64,000 nucleotides of DNA, taken from assembly GCA_963835955.1 (NCBI GenBank), contig CAWIHZ010000020.1:17827-81826 (forward strand). Reading direction: 5' to 3'. Below, piece by piece: positions 7,571 to 17,287 of this stretch. Position 1 is the first letter of the stretch; the number at the start of each line of letters is the position of its first letter. The notes beneath the pieces are model-generated. The model searched no databases, was not told where the DNA came from, and saw only the letters and a list, made by a program, of their open reading frames with translations. This DNA comes from Roseiarcus sp963835955 (GTDB lineage: Bacteria; Pseudomonadota; Alphaproteobacteria; Rhizobiales; Beijerinckiaceae). Both the position numbers and the translations under genes were made by a program.

Positions 7571-9466
7571 ATGGTCGAAACCCGCAAGCTCGCAGCCATT
7601 CTCGCCGCCGACGTCGTCGGATTCTCGCGCCTCGCCGGCGCCGACGAGGATCGCATCCTGGCGCGGCTTCGGGCGCTTCGCAGCGACCTCTTCGATCCGA
7701 CCATCGCCGTTCATCACGGCAGAATCGTCAAGCGCACCGGCGACGGCATAATCGTCGAGTTCCGCAGCGTGGTCGACGCGGTGCGTTGCGCGACCGAGGT
7801 CCAGAACGCGATGGTCGAGCGAAACTCGGGGCTTGCCGAGGACCAGCGCATCGTGCTCCGCATCGGAATCCACCTCGGCGACGTGGTCGAGGAGGCGGAC
7901 GGCGACCTCATGGGCGACGGGGTCAACATCGCCGCGCGCCTTGAGAGCGTCGGCAAGCCCGGCGCGATCTGCCTCTCCGAGGCGGCCTACTGGCAGGTGA
8001 AGTCGCGGCTCGATCTGAAAGTGAGCGACCTCGGGCCCACTCGGCTCAAGAACATCGCGGAGCCGGTGCGCGTCTATTCGATCGAGATCGGCACGCCCGT
8101 AGCCACGCCCAAGCCGAGGGCGGCGCCGAGCGGCCGTTTCGCCGCGGCCGCCGCCGCGCTGGCGGCAGCCATCATTGCCGCCGCCGCGGTCTGGTATGGG
8201 CTTGCCGGCAAGCCCGCGGCGACCATAGCGTCGTCACAAACAGCGCAAGCAGGCCGATCCGGCGTGCCGACTGTCGCAGTCTTGCCGTTCGCCAACGCGA
8301 CGGGCGACCCTCAATACGAGACGTTGACCCAGCGCATCAGTCAGAAAACGAGGGATGCTGCCGGCAATGAGACGATCTGGCGCATCGTTGGCCGCCCGGG
8401 GAGCGCGGCCGGGGGCGCCGCCGACCCGATCGAAGCCGGGCGGCAGTTGAACGCCGACTATATCGTGACCGGCAATCTAGAGGCGGGCGGCGACGCGTCG
8501 CGCGTGACGTACCAGCTCAACGACGTGCATTCAGGCGCGCGCCTCTGGTCGCAGACGATTTCGCCCGTCCTCGAAAAACCAACCACAATGGCTGCCGAGG
8601 CCGAAGTCGCGGGGCACGGGACGTCGGCGCTGGCATTCGCAGTGCTCAATGCCGAATACGCGCGCCTTTCTTCCACCGGCGACATCGGCAAAACAACCTG
8701 GGGCTGCGCTGTTCAAGGCTATTTCGTTTACCCCAAGCCGGAGACGGCCGCGCGCGCTCGCGAATGCCTGGAAGCAGCGGCGCAAAGCGACCCGTCCAAC
8801 CCCAATGTGTGGGGGGCCCTTGCCACGGTCCTTTCTGCGCAGAGGACCTTTGGCTGGGGCCTCCCGCCCGAGGAGGCGAGCGTCGAAAAGCGCGCCTATC
8901 TCGCCGACCGCGTGCTGCAGACGGCGTTGCGCGCCCGCGATCTCGCGCCTATGGACGGCAGCGCTCAGTTTACCGTCGCGAGGGGCTACTGGGCCACATG
9001 TCAGGCGGACCGCATTCGGGTCGAGTCGGAAAAAGCTGCGGCGCTCAATCCCTATGACCCTGCGGTGTTGGGGGTCGTAGGGCAGTTTATCGCGTTTAGC
9101 GGTCACTGGGACGAAGGCGTCGCGCTGGCGGAAAAGGCCATCAAGCTGGCGGGAGCCTCCTCTGATCCAGACTGGTGGTGGCCAGCGGCGAAACGAGCCT
9201 GGTTCCGGGGCGAGTATCAAGAGGCCTACGAGGCGTTCCAGCGCGGATACATCGAATCGTTCTGGCTTTCACAACTCGATCTCGCCTATACGCTTCCATT
9301 CCTCGGCCGCATCGACGAAGCCAAGCAGCACGTCGCGGCGCTTCTCAAGATGTATCCAACGATGACCATTCGCGAAGCCGACGCGTTCTATAAGCTCGTG
9401 TGCTTCGACGCCGCCTACCGCGAGAAAATGGACGGCGCGCTGCGCCAGGCCGGGCTGCCGGAGTGA
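7571..9466 (+). CDS. Class III adenylate/guanylate cyclase with membrane segment and TPR-like C-terminus
   Basis: A 631-residue protein. Residues about 5-175 are a class III cyclase catalytic domain with metal-binding D14 (LAADVVGFSRL) and D58 (KRTGDGI), then LMGDGVNIAARLESVGKPG carrying the base-recognition Asp and transition-state Asn/Arg. One transmembrane helix lies near 188-210 (Ala-rich). An FlgO/TolB-like segment (VAVLPFANATGDPQYE) and a helical, TPR-like region of about 380-630 follow, probably periplasmic. This arrangement is common in Rhizobiales. It would make cAMP, perhaps in response to an envelope signal (inference). It has its own 154-bp upstream gap and is not in the C1 operon. 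Confidence 0.9.
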   Translation: MVETRKLAAILAADVVGFSRLAGADEDRILARLRALRSDLFDPTIAVHHGRIVKRTGDGIIVEFRSVVDAVRCATEVQNAMVERNSGLAEDQRIVLRIGIHLGDVVEEADGDLMGDGVNIAARLESVGKPGAICLSEAAYWQVKSRLDLKVSDLGPTRLKNIAEPVRVYSIEIGTPVATPKPRAAPSGRFAAAAAALAAAIIAAAAVWYGLAGKPAATIASSQTAQAGRSGVPTVAVLPFANATGDPQYETLTQRISQKTRDAAGNETIWRIVGRPGSAAGGAADPIEAGRQLNADYIVTGNLEAGGDASRVTYQLNDVHSGARLWSQTISPVLEKPTTMAAEAEVAGHGTSALAFAVLNAEYARLSSTGDIGKTTWGCAVQGYFVYPKPETAARARECLEAAAQSDPSNPNVWGALATVLSAQRTFGWGLPPEEASVEKRAYLADRVLQTALRARDLAPMDGSAQFTVARGYWATCQADRIRVESEKAAALNPYDPAVLGVVGQFIAFSGHWDEGVALAEKAIKLAGASSDPDWWWPAAKRAWFRGEYQEAYEAFQRGYIESFWLSQLDLAYTLPFLGRIDEAKQHVAALLKMYPTMTIREADAFYKLVCFDAAYREKMDGALRQAGLPE

Positions 9467-9541
9467 CGGCCGCTTTCCCGGATGGTGCGGTCTCGCGATT
9501 TGGTCGCCAGGCGTTCGATTGTGTCCGATAGGCCGTTGGCG

Positions 9542-10985
9542 ATGGCTGAGCACTCTGATCTCGCCCGCGCGCTGGCGCGCCTCGACGCGCTGACCGACTG
9601 GGAGCGGCGGCCGCGGGGAGCGATGCGGGTCGGCCTCGAGCCGATGCAAGACCTCGCGGGGCGGCTCGGCGATCCGCAGAGAGCCTTCCGCTCAATTCAT
9701 GTCGCCGGCACCAAGGGCAAGGGCTCGGTCTCGGCGTTGATCGAGGCCGCGCTCGTGCGCGCCGGCTCTAGGGTCGGCCGCTACGGGTCGCCGCATGTCG
9801 AGCATGTGACCGAGCGTGTGAGCATCGACGGGCGCCCGGTCGGCGAGCTGACGCTGGCGCACGGGCTGGAACGCGCGCTGGACGCCTACAAGGCCGCGCG
9901 CGCGGCGATGACGCCGGGAGCCGAGGCGACCTGGTTCGACCTCATGACCGCCGCCGCCTTGGTCATTTTCAAGCAAGCCGGCCTCGAATGGGCGGCGGTC
10001 GAAGTCGGCATCGGCGGACGGCTCGAACTCGACCAATATCGTCGACGGCGAAATCGCCGTCGTCACCAACGTCGAACTCGAGCACACCGAGATTCTTGGG
10101 CCCACCCGGGCGGCGATCGCGCGCGAGAAGGTCGGCATCCTCAAAGCCGGCGCGGTTCTCGTCACCACGCTCGGCCCCGACGACGAGGCCGGCCGGGTTC
10201 TGCAGGCGCGGGCCGACGAACTCGGCTGCCCGGTCGCGCGCGCGCCGATCGACGCCGCCGCGACCATCGAAGACGCCAACGCCGCGCTCGCCGGGCTCGC
10301 GCTCGATCAGCTCGGCCGCGGGGGCGTGAGCGCCCGCCGCGAACCGGTCGCCGGCGCCGCGGTCGGCCGATGGCTCCTCGACGCCGAAACCCGCGCCGCC
10401 GCGCGCCTGCCCGGCCGCATGGAGCGACTGGCGATCGACGTCGGCTCACGGAGCCTGCCGGTGGTGTTCGACGGCGCGCATGTTCCATTCAATCTCGCCG
10501 CGGTGATGCGCGATCTGAAAGGCGCGCCGGGCCTCGCCGGTCCCTGCGTCGCGGTCGTGGCGCTGGCCGCCGACAAGGACGCGAAGGGTTTCGTCGCGGA
10601 GCTCGGCCGGCGCGCCTCGGCGATCGTGTTCACCGACCTGCCGGACTCGGCCAGAGGCCGCCCGCCCTCGGACCTGCATGCGATCGCGGCTTCGCTCGGC
10701 CTAAAGAGCGAGATCGAACCCGACCCCAAACGGGCGTTCCGGCGCGGCGTCGAGCTGGCGGCCGAGGCCGGCGCGTGGCTCATCGTCACCGGTTCGCTCT
10801 ATCTGGTCGGCGCGTTGCGGAGCGAGACCGGCGCGCGGCGCGGTAGCGAAGGCCCGCGACATTTGGGAAAGAGCGGCAAACTCGGCCCATCCGGCGGCCT
10901 GCGCGCCTTGCAATCTGGCGGGATTGCGACATGCTCCTCGGGAGCCGCGACAACAATTCTCGAAAGGACGCCATGTCGACCATGA
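9542..10985 (+). pseudogene. folC: folC, dihydrofolate/folylpolyglutamate synthase, with an apparent 1-base insertion
   Basis: Mur-ligase-type FolC, which adds glutamate to dihydropteroate and folates. The N-terminal part carries the P-loop HVAGTKGKGSVSALIE. The conserved GIGGRLDSTNIVDGEIAVVTN block is split: one extra A at 10026/10027 turns LDSTN into LELDQ. Removing it restores a continuous frame through NVELEHTEILG, MERLAIDVGSRS, VVFDGAHVPFN and VTGSLYLVGAL. All family motifs survive across the two frames, so this is either a very recent mutation or a sequencing error in an essential gene. The restored frame runs ~50 unconserved residues past the usual end and overlaps the next gene. The ATG at 9542 fits the family start. 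Confidence 0.85.
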
Positions 10986-11815
10986 GGCTTCTCTACGCCT
11001 GGGCGGTTCCGGCCTTCGAGGACGACGCCCCGGTCGATCACACCTGGGTCACCACTTACGACAATCGAGCCCACCCCTATCCGACCATCGCCGCGGTCGA
11101 GGCCGCGGTCGAGTGCGCCTGGTTATGTTGGGGCGACTTTCATCCGCAGGGCGGAACGCCGGGCAACGCCGACGGCGCGCTCGGCTCGCGGGTCGGAAAT
11201 CTCGACTTTGCGCGCTGCCTCGCGCAGCCGAACGCCGAATGCGGCGCCTCGTTCGGCGCTCGCGGCACGATCTTCACCTATGGCGTCGACGGCGTCTGCC
11301 ATCAACTCGCCAATCAGGTTCTCTATTCGAGCGGGATTGGCGGCGCTCGGGCGCTGACCGTCGCGGCGGCCCGCGGCTATCGGCTGAGTTCGGCGATTTA
11401 TGGAACCTATGGCCTGCAGCACGGCGCCTGGAGAAACAAGATCGCCGCCTGCTCGGCCGCGATGGCGGCAAGGCCGGCGAACGCGGATGACGTCACCCAC
11501 GCCGCGCCGCCGCGGCCAGGAGCCGAGATGACCAGCGTTCCCCCCGACGAATTCGAACAAAGGGTGGCCGAGGTTCTCGGCCCCGACCGACTGCGGATTG
11601 CGGCGCAATTGCTCAACCTGCGCGCCCGGTTTCACGCCTCCGCCGCCGCCGAGGCGCACGCGATGCGCGCTCCGACCGCCGACGAGCTCAACGCCCGCAA
11701 CCAGCGGTTTTTCGACGACGCGGCGAAAATCCTCAGCCCGGGCGACTACGAGAAGATCTTCGGGGTCGAGCCGGGTAGGAAGGTGAAGCTCGTTCGGCCG
11801 GATCGGACCAAGTGA
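10973..11815 (+). CDS. Uncharacterised protein
   Basis: A 280-residue soluble protein I do not recognise. A good ribosome site (gaaagga at 10962-10968) precedes the ATG at 10973, which was preferred over the upstream ATG at 10931. The N-terminal ~165 residues contain several Cys and His (WLCWGDFHPQGG, ARCLAQPNAECG, GVDGVCHQLANQVLYSS) and the phrase TYGLQHGAWRNKI. The C-terminal ~100 residues are helical and charged, with VEPGRKVKLVRPDRTK at the end. The two parts look like separate domains joined by an Ala/Pro linker. No signal peptide or membrane helix is seen. It lies between folC and an IS66 insertion. Confidence 0.72.
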   Translation: MSTMRLLYAWAVPAFEDDAPVDHTWVTTYDNRAHPYPTIAAVEAAVECAWLCWGDFHPQGGTPGNADGALGSRVGNLDFARCLAQPNAECGASFGARGTIFTYGVDGVCHQLANQVLYSSGIGGARALTVAAARGYRLSSAIYGTYGLQHGAWRNKIAACSAAMAARPANADDVTHAAPPRPGAEMTSVPPDEFEQRVAEVLGPDRLRIAAQLLNLRARFHASAAAEAHAMRAPTADELNARNQRFFDDAAKILSPGDYEKIFGVEPGRKVKLVRPDRTK

Positions 11816-12106
11816 GGGCGCCCGCCGGAACGCTCAGGACGCGCGGCGGCCGGCCCCTGATGCAACGCGCGCCTTATTAACTATAACAAATTGTGCAAAT
11901 AGAGGCGACCGCCCGCGGCGGGTAACTCCCAAGCCGTCTGATTTCAGGCTGCGATGGCGGCGAGGAGATGGGTTGGGTTTGCGGTCAGGGCTTGGAGGAT
12001 GTTGAGGCCCTGCTTTCGGGCGGTGGAGACGATGGACCTCAGGCGGACGAAGACGTGAGCGCCTTGGAAGGTCCTAAAGCCGCCCGAGATTTTCATTTTG
12101 ACTTAG

Positions 12107-13038
12107 AGTTGTCCGGGAACATCATCTGGAATTGCATAGTTTTCGCGTCATGAGGCGGATAGAAGCGAGCTTGAGGAAGGCGAGCGCCTTGCGATTGAGG
12201 CACTCCCAATCCTTGGCGAGCCTTCGGCATCGTCCGAGCCAGGCGAAGGTTCGCTCGACGATCCATCGTTTGGGCAAGACGACGAAGCGTTGAGCTTGAT
12301 CGGAGCGTTTGACGATCTCGACGTTCACGCGCTTGAGAATGACGCCCAGCGCATCCTGGAACTGCGCCCCTTGATAACCGCCATCGGCGTAGAGCTTCAG
12401 AAGGAAGGGATAGAGGCCGAACAAGGTCGCCATCACGAGCACGCCGCCGTCGCGGTCCTGAACATCGGCGCATGCACGATGGCGTGCATCAGGAGGCCCT
12501 GCGTGTCGACGAGAATATGCCGCTTCTTGCCTTTGATCTTCTTGCCGCATCGTAGCCATGCGGGTCGTGAGCCCCCCTTTTTCAGCGCTTTTCACGCTCT
12601 GGCTGTCGATGATGGCCGCTGTAGGAGAAGCCTCGCGCTCTGCTCTTTGGCGGCATTAGACATAGAGGGCGTCATGGATCCGATCGAGCGTGCCGTCCCA
12701 GCTCCACAGATCAAAATAATCGTACAACGTCGAGCGTGGCGGCAGGTCTTTCGGGATCGCCCGCCACTGGCAACCGGCGCTCAGGATGTACATCAGGCCG
12801 TTGACGACCTCGCGCAGCTTGACCGTTCGCTTGTTGCCGCCGCGCTTGGCGGGTGGAATATGCGGCTCGACCAGCGCCCACTCCTCGTCGGTCAGGTCAG
12901 AGGGATAGCGCAGGCGGCTGCGATCGTAGCGAGCGCGGTTTTCCTTCGTCCACATCGGCGGCGGCTCCCCAAAGAATCAGGCCGCCTCCCTTAAATCACA
13001 AATGACTCAACCAATTCAATATCTTCCCGGACAGACAC
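12107..13038 (-). mobile_element. IS5-family (IS427-like) element nested in IS66 copy 1
   Basis: A ~932-bp insert in the IS66 transposase. Its ends share an imperfect inverted repeat with core gtccgggaa / ttcccggac (12111-12119 and 13023-13031). TTAG flanks both sides (12103-12106 and 13039-13042), fitting the short TA-containing target of this group; the uninterrupted site in copy 2 reads cttag. The transposase inside is broken by frameshifts, so the insertion is not recent. Confidence 0.85.
12122..12955 (-). pseudogene. IS5 family transposase, frameshifted
   Basis: The N-terminal 99 residues (12955-12656: MWTKENRARYDRSRLRYPSD, then LTDEEWALVEPHIPPAKRGG and CQWRAIPKDLPPRSTLYDYF) are typical of IS427-group transposases. 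The C-terminal part in another frame reads LYADGGYQGAQF and RWIVERTFAWLGRCRRL, the region of the second Asp and catalytic Glu. Between them the expected IIDSQSVKSAEKGG and KKIKGKKRHILVDTQGLLM segments are spread over different frames, indicating at least two indels. It is not translatable as one protein. Confidence 0.88.
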
Positions 13039-14474
13039 TTAGTCATGCGCAGGTCCTGTTCGGCCAGATTGTTGGTGAACGGGACGTCGAAGTCGACGAG
13101 GAAGCGCAAGGTCTCGTCCTTGAAGGTCTTGAGGCGGATGAGGAGATTGTGGCCTGGACGCTGCTTCTTTCGTTTTCTCGAGCCGGGCGCAGGATCGAAG
13201 GCCGGCAGGGCGCGATGGAAGGCGAGCCCTTCGCGGACCGCCTGCCAGTAGCGGTCGACGAAGCCTTGCACGCGTTCGGGTTCGAGCGCCCGGGCGTTGG
13301 CCTCTTTGGCCTGGCGCACGGCCTTTGCGGCGTCGAGGAGGAGGTCGCGCATGGCTTGCGCCCACGGCTCCTTGTCGATCTCGATGAGCGCCTGGAGTTC
13401 GCGCAGGTGATGGGCGTTGCAGAAGGCGTGATCGACGTTGGCAAGGGCGGCGTAGGGGCGAAAATGGTCATGCACGACAACGCCGCCCTTCAACCCCGTG
13501 GGAACGTCGCCGCGCGCCTCTCCGACCCGGTAGAGGGTGTAGCTTTGGCTCGAGGTCGTATGCAGCCATTGCAGCGAGCCCGCGATGCGAAAACCGGTTT
13601 CGTCGAGATGCCGGACCCTGGCCTGACCGACGCGCGCCCCGATCGCGTGATAGACGCCCTTGAGATCCTCCGCCTTCCGGCGCGCCCACGCCGTCAGGCT
13701 CGCCGGGCAGACGAGCGGCGCGCCGAAGAGGTCCTGAAGCGCCTGCGCCGTCCGGTCCTCGGGCACAAGCTGCTGCACGTTGAGATAGACCGCCGCCGCC
13801 TTGATGCGTTCGCCATACTGGGTCGGCGAGATCACGCCGTCGGGGAACGAAGCCCGCGTCACGCCGCGGCAATGGGCGCAAGCGTAGATGGCGGCCTGGT
13901 GCTCCGTGACCTCGATCAGCCGTTCGGGCAGATCGAACACCTGGCGCGCCTCGACGCCGGTTTGCATCGAAGCCGTCAACCCCGCCCGGCAATGGCGACA
14001 GGTCTGAGCCTCGTGCCCAACGATCCGGTCAGGCGTCGCCGTTCGCCGCAGCGTGTCGCCCTTGTGGCCCCGCTGTCCCCCGCTCGCCTTGCCCGAACGG
14101 CCATGAAGGCCGCCGGGAAGGCGCCGCTTCTTCTTCAGCCCGTCGCTCGAAGGCGGCTTGGAGCTCGTCGTGCTGTCCAGACCCAGCCGTCGGCGCAACT
14201 CCGCCACCTCGGCGCGAAGACGCTCGATCTCGCGCGCCTGCGCCGCAATCAGGGCTTCGACTTCCCGCGGAAGACTCATCCCACCCTTGAGTCACAATCC
14301 TCCCCCCTTGTCGCCCCCCTTCGCCGCCACCCACGAAATTCCTCACTCCCTGTGACAAATAGTACTTACCCCGGCTTGGGAGTTACGCGGCGGTAAAAAT
14401 TTGTCTAACCGACTGAATTCATTGAAGCGGCTGGGGCAAAGCGGCGGTAAAGCCCGATTGGGACCCGCCGCCCT

Positions 14475-15410
14475 CTACCCCGCCCAGCCCTGCAGCGCGA
14501 TCCCGGCGAACAGGATGAGGCCGGCGTCACGGTTGGAACGGAAGAGCCTAAGCGCAGTCGCGGGGTCGGCGCCCTCGACTTGCGAGAGCTGCCAGCCGAG
14601 ATGTCCGGCATAAGCGAGCCAGCCGATAACGGCGATCGGCCCCCCGCCGGCGATGAGGATCGCCGCCAGCGCCAGGGCCGCGGCCGCCGCGTAGAAAATT
14701 GCGATCCCAAGTCGCGCTTTGGCGCCGAACAGGCGCGCGGTCGAACGGATGCCGACGATGGCGTCGTCGCGCGCGTCCTGCATCGCGTAGACGGTGTCGT
14801 AGCCGATGGTCCAGCAGAACGCGGAAAAATAGAGCAGGACCGGCGCCAGGGCGAGGCTGGCGAAGCTCGCGCTCCAGCCCATCAGCGCGCCCCAGGAAAA
14901 GGCGAGGCCGAGCGCCGCCTGCGGCCATGAGGTCACGCGCTTCATCAGCGGATAGACCGCCACGATCCCGAGCGAAGCGACGCCGAGCCAGATCGAAAAG
15001 GGGTTGAAGGTGAGCAGCACCGCGAGACCGGCCAGCGCCTGAGCGACCAGGAATATCGCCGCCGCGCGAACGCTGACCCGTCCCGACGGCAGCGGGCGTC
15101 CCCTTGTGCGTTCGACCCCGGCGTCGAGCTTGCGGTCGAGGATGTCGTTGTAGGTGCAGCCGGCGCCGCGCATCGCGATCGCGCCGATCAGGAACAGAAC
15201 GAGATGCCAGAGGTTCGGCCCCCGATGGGCCGCCAGCCCGGCGAGGGCGGTCGCCTGCCAGCAGGGCGCAAGCAGAAGTTGCCATCCGGCTGGCCGGTCG
15301 AGGCGGGCGAGCTGGACGAAGGGAAGGGCGAAATCCGGGGTGAGCCTCAAGACGAGGCTTTGGGGCCGGGCGTCCGGCAGAACGGCCGGGCCCGCGGGCC
15401 GAGCGGTCAA
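14475..15410 (-). CDS. ubiA: 4-hydroxybenzoate octaprenyltransferase UbiA
   Basis: An integral-membrane prenyltransferase of ubiquinone synthesis that joins the polyprenyl tail to 4-hydroxybenzoate. The first Asp-rich motif is CTYNDILDRKLDAGVERT and the second is YAMQDARDDAIVG; about eight hydrophobic helices follow the N-terminal LARLDRPAGWQLLLAPCW. No ATG lies near the family start. I propose the TTG at 15410, overlapping the upstream stop as ctTTGAcc, giving 311 residues, the usual length. It is probably coupled to the small secreted-protein gene upstream and converges on the IS66 insertion. Confidence 0.9.
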   Translation of the reverse strand: MTARPAGPAVLPDARPQSLVLRLTPDFALPFVQLARLDRPAGWQLLLAPCWQATALAGLAAHRGPNLWHLVLFLIGAIAMRGAGCTYNDILDRKLDAGVERTRGRPLPSGRVSVRAAAIFLVAQALAGLAVLLTFNPFSIWLGVASLGIVAVYPLMKRVTSWPQAALGLAFSWGALMGWSASFASLALAPVLLYFSAFCWTIGYDTVYAMQDARDDAIVGIRSTARLFGAKARLGIAIFYAAAAALALAAILIAGGGPIAVIGWLAYAGHLGWQLSQVEGADPATALRLFRSNRDAGLILFAGIALQGWAG

Positions 15411-15850
15411 AGCGGCCCGGTCGGCAGCGGCTGGACCTGCGGGCCGCCGCCCTGCGCCGCCTGCTCCTTCATCTTCTTCATCTGCGCCGCAACTCTGCAC
15501 GCCTTGGCGTTGAAGCCCGCATTCTTGGCGTGATTGGTCTTGAGCTGATTGATCGTATCCTCGGGGAAGGAGCACCAGTCCTTGTTCTTTTCCATATAGG
15601 CGATCAGCGCCAACTCGGCCCGGATCAATCCCGCCGATTTGACGCAGAACTTCTCCGGGTCCATCGGCTTGCCGTGGAAGGATTTGGCGAACTCATTGAC
15701 CTTCTGCAGCTCGACATTGCGCGCCTCAGCGAGCCTCTGCATGTCCTGACCGCAGTCCGCGTAGGCCGACGCGCTTGAGATCGCGCCCGCCGACGCGAGC
15801 GCCAGGACCAAGACGTAACGCCGTTTCCACTCCACTTTCGCCTGCTCCAT
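15407..15850 (-). CDS. Small secreted four-cysteine protein, uncharacterised
   Basis: A 147-residue protein with a cleavable signal peptide: KRRYVLVLALASAGAISSASAYA ends in an AYA site around residue 30. The mature part has four cysteines (DCGQDM, KFCVKS, DWCSFP, KACRVA), consistent with two disulfides in the periplasm, a helical body and a Gly/Pro/Gln tail. The ATG at 15850 was chosen because it leaves a normal-length signal peptide; a GTG seven codons later is possible. It directly precedes ubiA with a 4-base stop/start overlap. I do not recognise a named family. Confidence 0.72.
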   Translation of the reverse strand: MEQAKVEWKRRYVLVLALASAGAISSASAYADCGQDMQRLAEARNVELQKVNEFAKSFHGKPMDPEKFCVKSAGLIRAELALIAYMEKNKDWCSFPEDTINQLKTNHAKNAGFNAKACRVAAQMKKMKEQAAQGGGPQVQPLPTGPL

Positions 15851-16029
15851 CGCCGTCGACGCCGAAGCCGCCGCCGCATCGACAATTCGGCAAAAGCCCC
15901 AAAATTTTGTCGAAAGCGCGGCTATGGGCGGCCCATTCCCACGGTCAGCGCCCCGGTTCACAGGTTTAGCCTTGGCTCCCCGCCTTCGAGGCGGATTGAT
16001 CCCCAACCATGCCGGCCGCCGATCCCGGC

Positions 16030-17037
16030 TTAAACCCATTTTCGCTCGGCATAATCGATCCCATACCGGCCCGGCGCGGCGGCGATCGCCGCCATGCCGA
16101 GCAGCACCGCGTCCTCCCGGGTCACCAGCCGGGTCGGGACGCGCCTGGCGAGGCCGTCGACCGGCGCCTTGTCCTCGAAGGCCTGACGAAACGCCGACTC
16201 ATCGAGAAAATCGAGGACCCGCGGCAGCACGCCGCCGGAGAGGGTGACTCCGCCCGTCGCCACGAAGGTCACCGCCATGTCGCCGGCAAAGCGCGCCACG
16301 ATCCGCCAATAGAGCCTCAGGCTCGCCGCCGCTTGGCCCTTGGGGTCGGCCTCGGCCGCGGCGGTGACCGCCGGAGGATCGAGATGCGGATCGACTTCTC
16401 CCAGCGCCATCATCCGGGCGCGGTGAACCCTGGCCAGTCCCGCGCCGCAAATCACGCTCTCGCTGGTCACGCGCCCGTGAGCGCGTTCCAGATACGGCCA
16501 GAGGGCGAATTCCTCCGGCCAAACCGGCCCGAAGTCGATGTGGGGGGCCTCGGAAGACACCGGCGTGAAACGCCCCTCAGCCTCGACCAGCGCAGCGACG
16601 CCCAGACCCGTCCCCGGCCCCAGGATCACCTGCGGCCCGTGATTGCTCTCAAAGGCGAGCGGGCCAATGCGCCGCACCCAGGCTTCGGGAATCGCCGGCA
16701 GCGACAGCGCCTGGGCCTCGAAGTCGTTGAGCAGCAGGCCCTGGGAGAGCCCGGCGCGGCGCGCCGTCTCGGGCCCGTCCATCCGCCAGGGGGCGTTGGT
16801 GAGTTTGAGCGTCCGCCCGGCGACCGGCCCCGCCCCGCAGGCGATCGCCGAGCGGGGCGGCGCGGCGAGCTTGGGCCTGGCCGCCTCGACCGCCTCGGGC
16901 AGGCCGGGATAATCGCCGGTATGCAGATGGACGATCGGCCCCAGGCCCGCGCCCGGCTCGCTCACGAGCGCGAAGCGGACGTTGGTGCCTCCGGTGTCGC
17001 AGACGAGAACCGGAAAGGGGAAGACGATGTCGCTCAT
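16030..17037 (-). CDS. glk: Glucokinase
   Basis: A 335-residue ROK-unrelated bacterial glucokinase (PF02685 type) that phosphorylates glucose with ATP. Visible motifs are the phosphate-1 loop VCDTGGTNVRFALV, LTNAPWRMDG, the catalytic-Asp segment GLLLNDFEAQALS, the phosphate-2 loop VILGPGTGLGVAAL, the SSEAPHIDFGP block and VATGGVTLSGGVLPRVLDFL. Length is normal and the ATG at 17037 opens just before the first strand. It stands alone, with the start facing the decayed methyltransferase region. Confidence 0.95.
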   Translation of the reverse strand: MSDIVFPFPVLVCDTGGTNVRFALVSEPGAGLGPIVHLHTGDYPGLPEAVEAARPKLAAPPRSAIACGAGPVAGRTLKLTNAPWRMDGPETARRAGLSQGLLLNDFEAQALSLPAIPEAWVRRIGPLAFESNHGPQVILGPGTGLGVAALVEAEGRFTPVSSEAPHIDFGPVWPEEFALWPYLERAHGRVTSESVICGAGLARVHRARMMALGEVDPHLDPPAVTAAAEADPKGQAAASLRLYWRIVARFAGDMAVTFVATGGVTLSGGVLPRVLDFLDESAFRQAFEDKAPVDGLARRVPTRLVTREDAVLLGMAAIAAAPGRYGIDYAERKWV

Positions 17038-17287
17038 TCCCGCAATAAACGCAGGACAACCCGGCCAAGGTCAAGCGGGACGGCGCGACAGGGCTTGCAG
17101 ATCTAAATTTAATCGACTAGAAGGAACAAATAGAGAACAGCAACATCTCAGGCAGAACGGCCTACGCCGATCGCACCGGACGTTCGGCGAGCCATCCACA
17201 GGAGAAACGAGGCGAGACCGACCTACTGAGGTTTCGAAGATGCAACGTGCGGTCTAATTTTCTTGATGGGGCGATTCGGTCACCGGA

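Larger units (their letters stand above)
11944..14279 (-). pseudogene. IS66 family transposase, interrupted
   Basis: Reading leftward from the ATG at 14279 the protein starts MSLPREVEALIAAQAREIER, has zinc-finger-like CRHCRAG, the HLDETGFRIAG catalytic segment and the NNLAEQDLRMTK C-terminal block. After MTK the frame runs into the nested IS5-type element. The missing C-terminal ~50 residues (KISGGFRTFQGAHVFVRLRS to the stop at 11944-11946) are found on its far side. Compared with copy 2 there is one extra base just after the ATG, placing this ATG in frame with the transposase here but not there. The gene is non-functional as it stands. Confidence 0.9.
11922..14386 (-). mobile_element. IS66-family element (copy 1), interrupted by an IS5-family element
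   Basis: Both ends carry the 15-bp inverted repeat gtaactcccaagccg / cggcttgggagttac. The element is flanked on both sides by gcggcgg (11915-11921 and 14387-14393), a 7-bp direct repeat close to the 8-bp duplication expected for IS66. The transposase reads leftward and is split by the insert at 12107-13038. Outside that insert the sequence is nearly identical to copy 2 at 62464-63992. It inserted into the intergenic DNA between the unknown gene and convergent ubiA. Confidence 0.9.
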
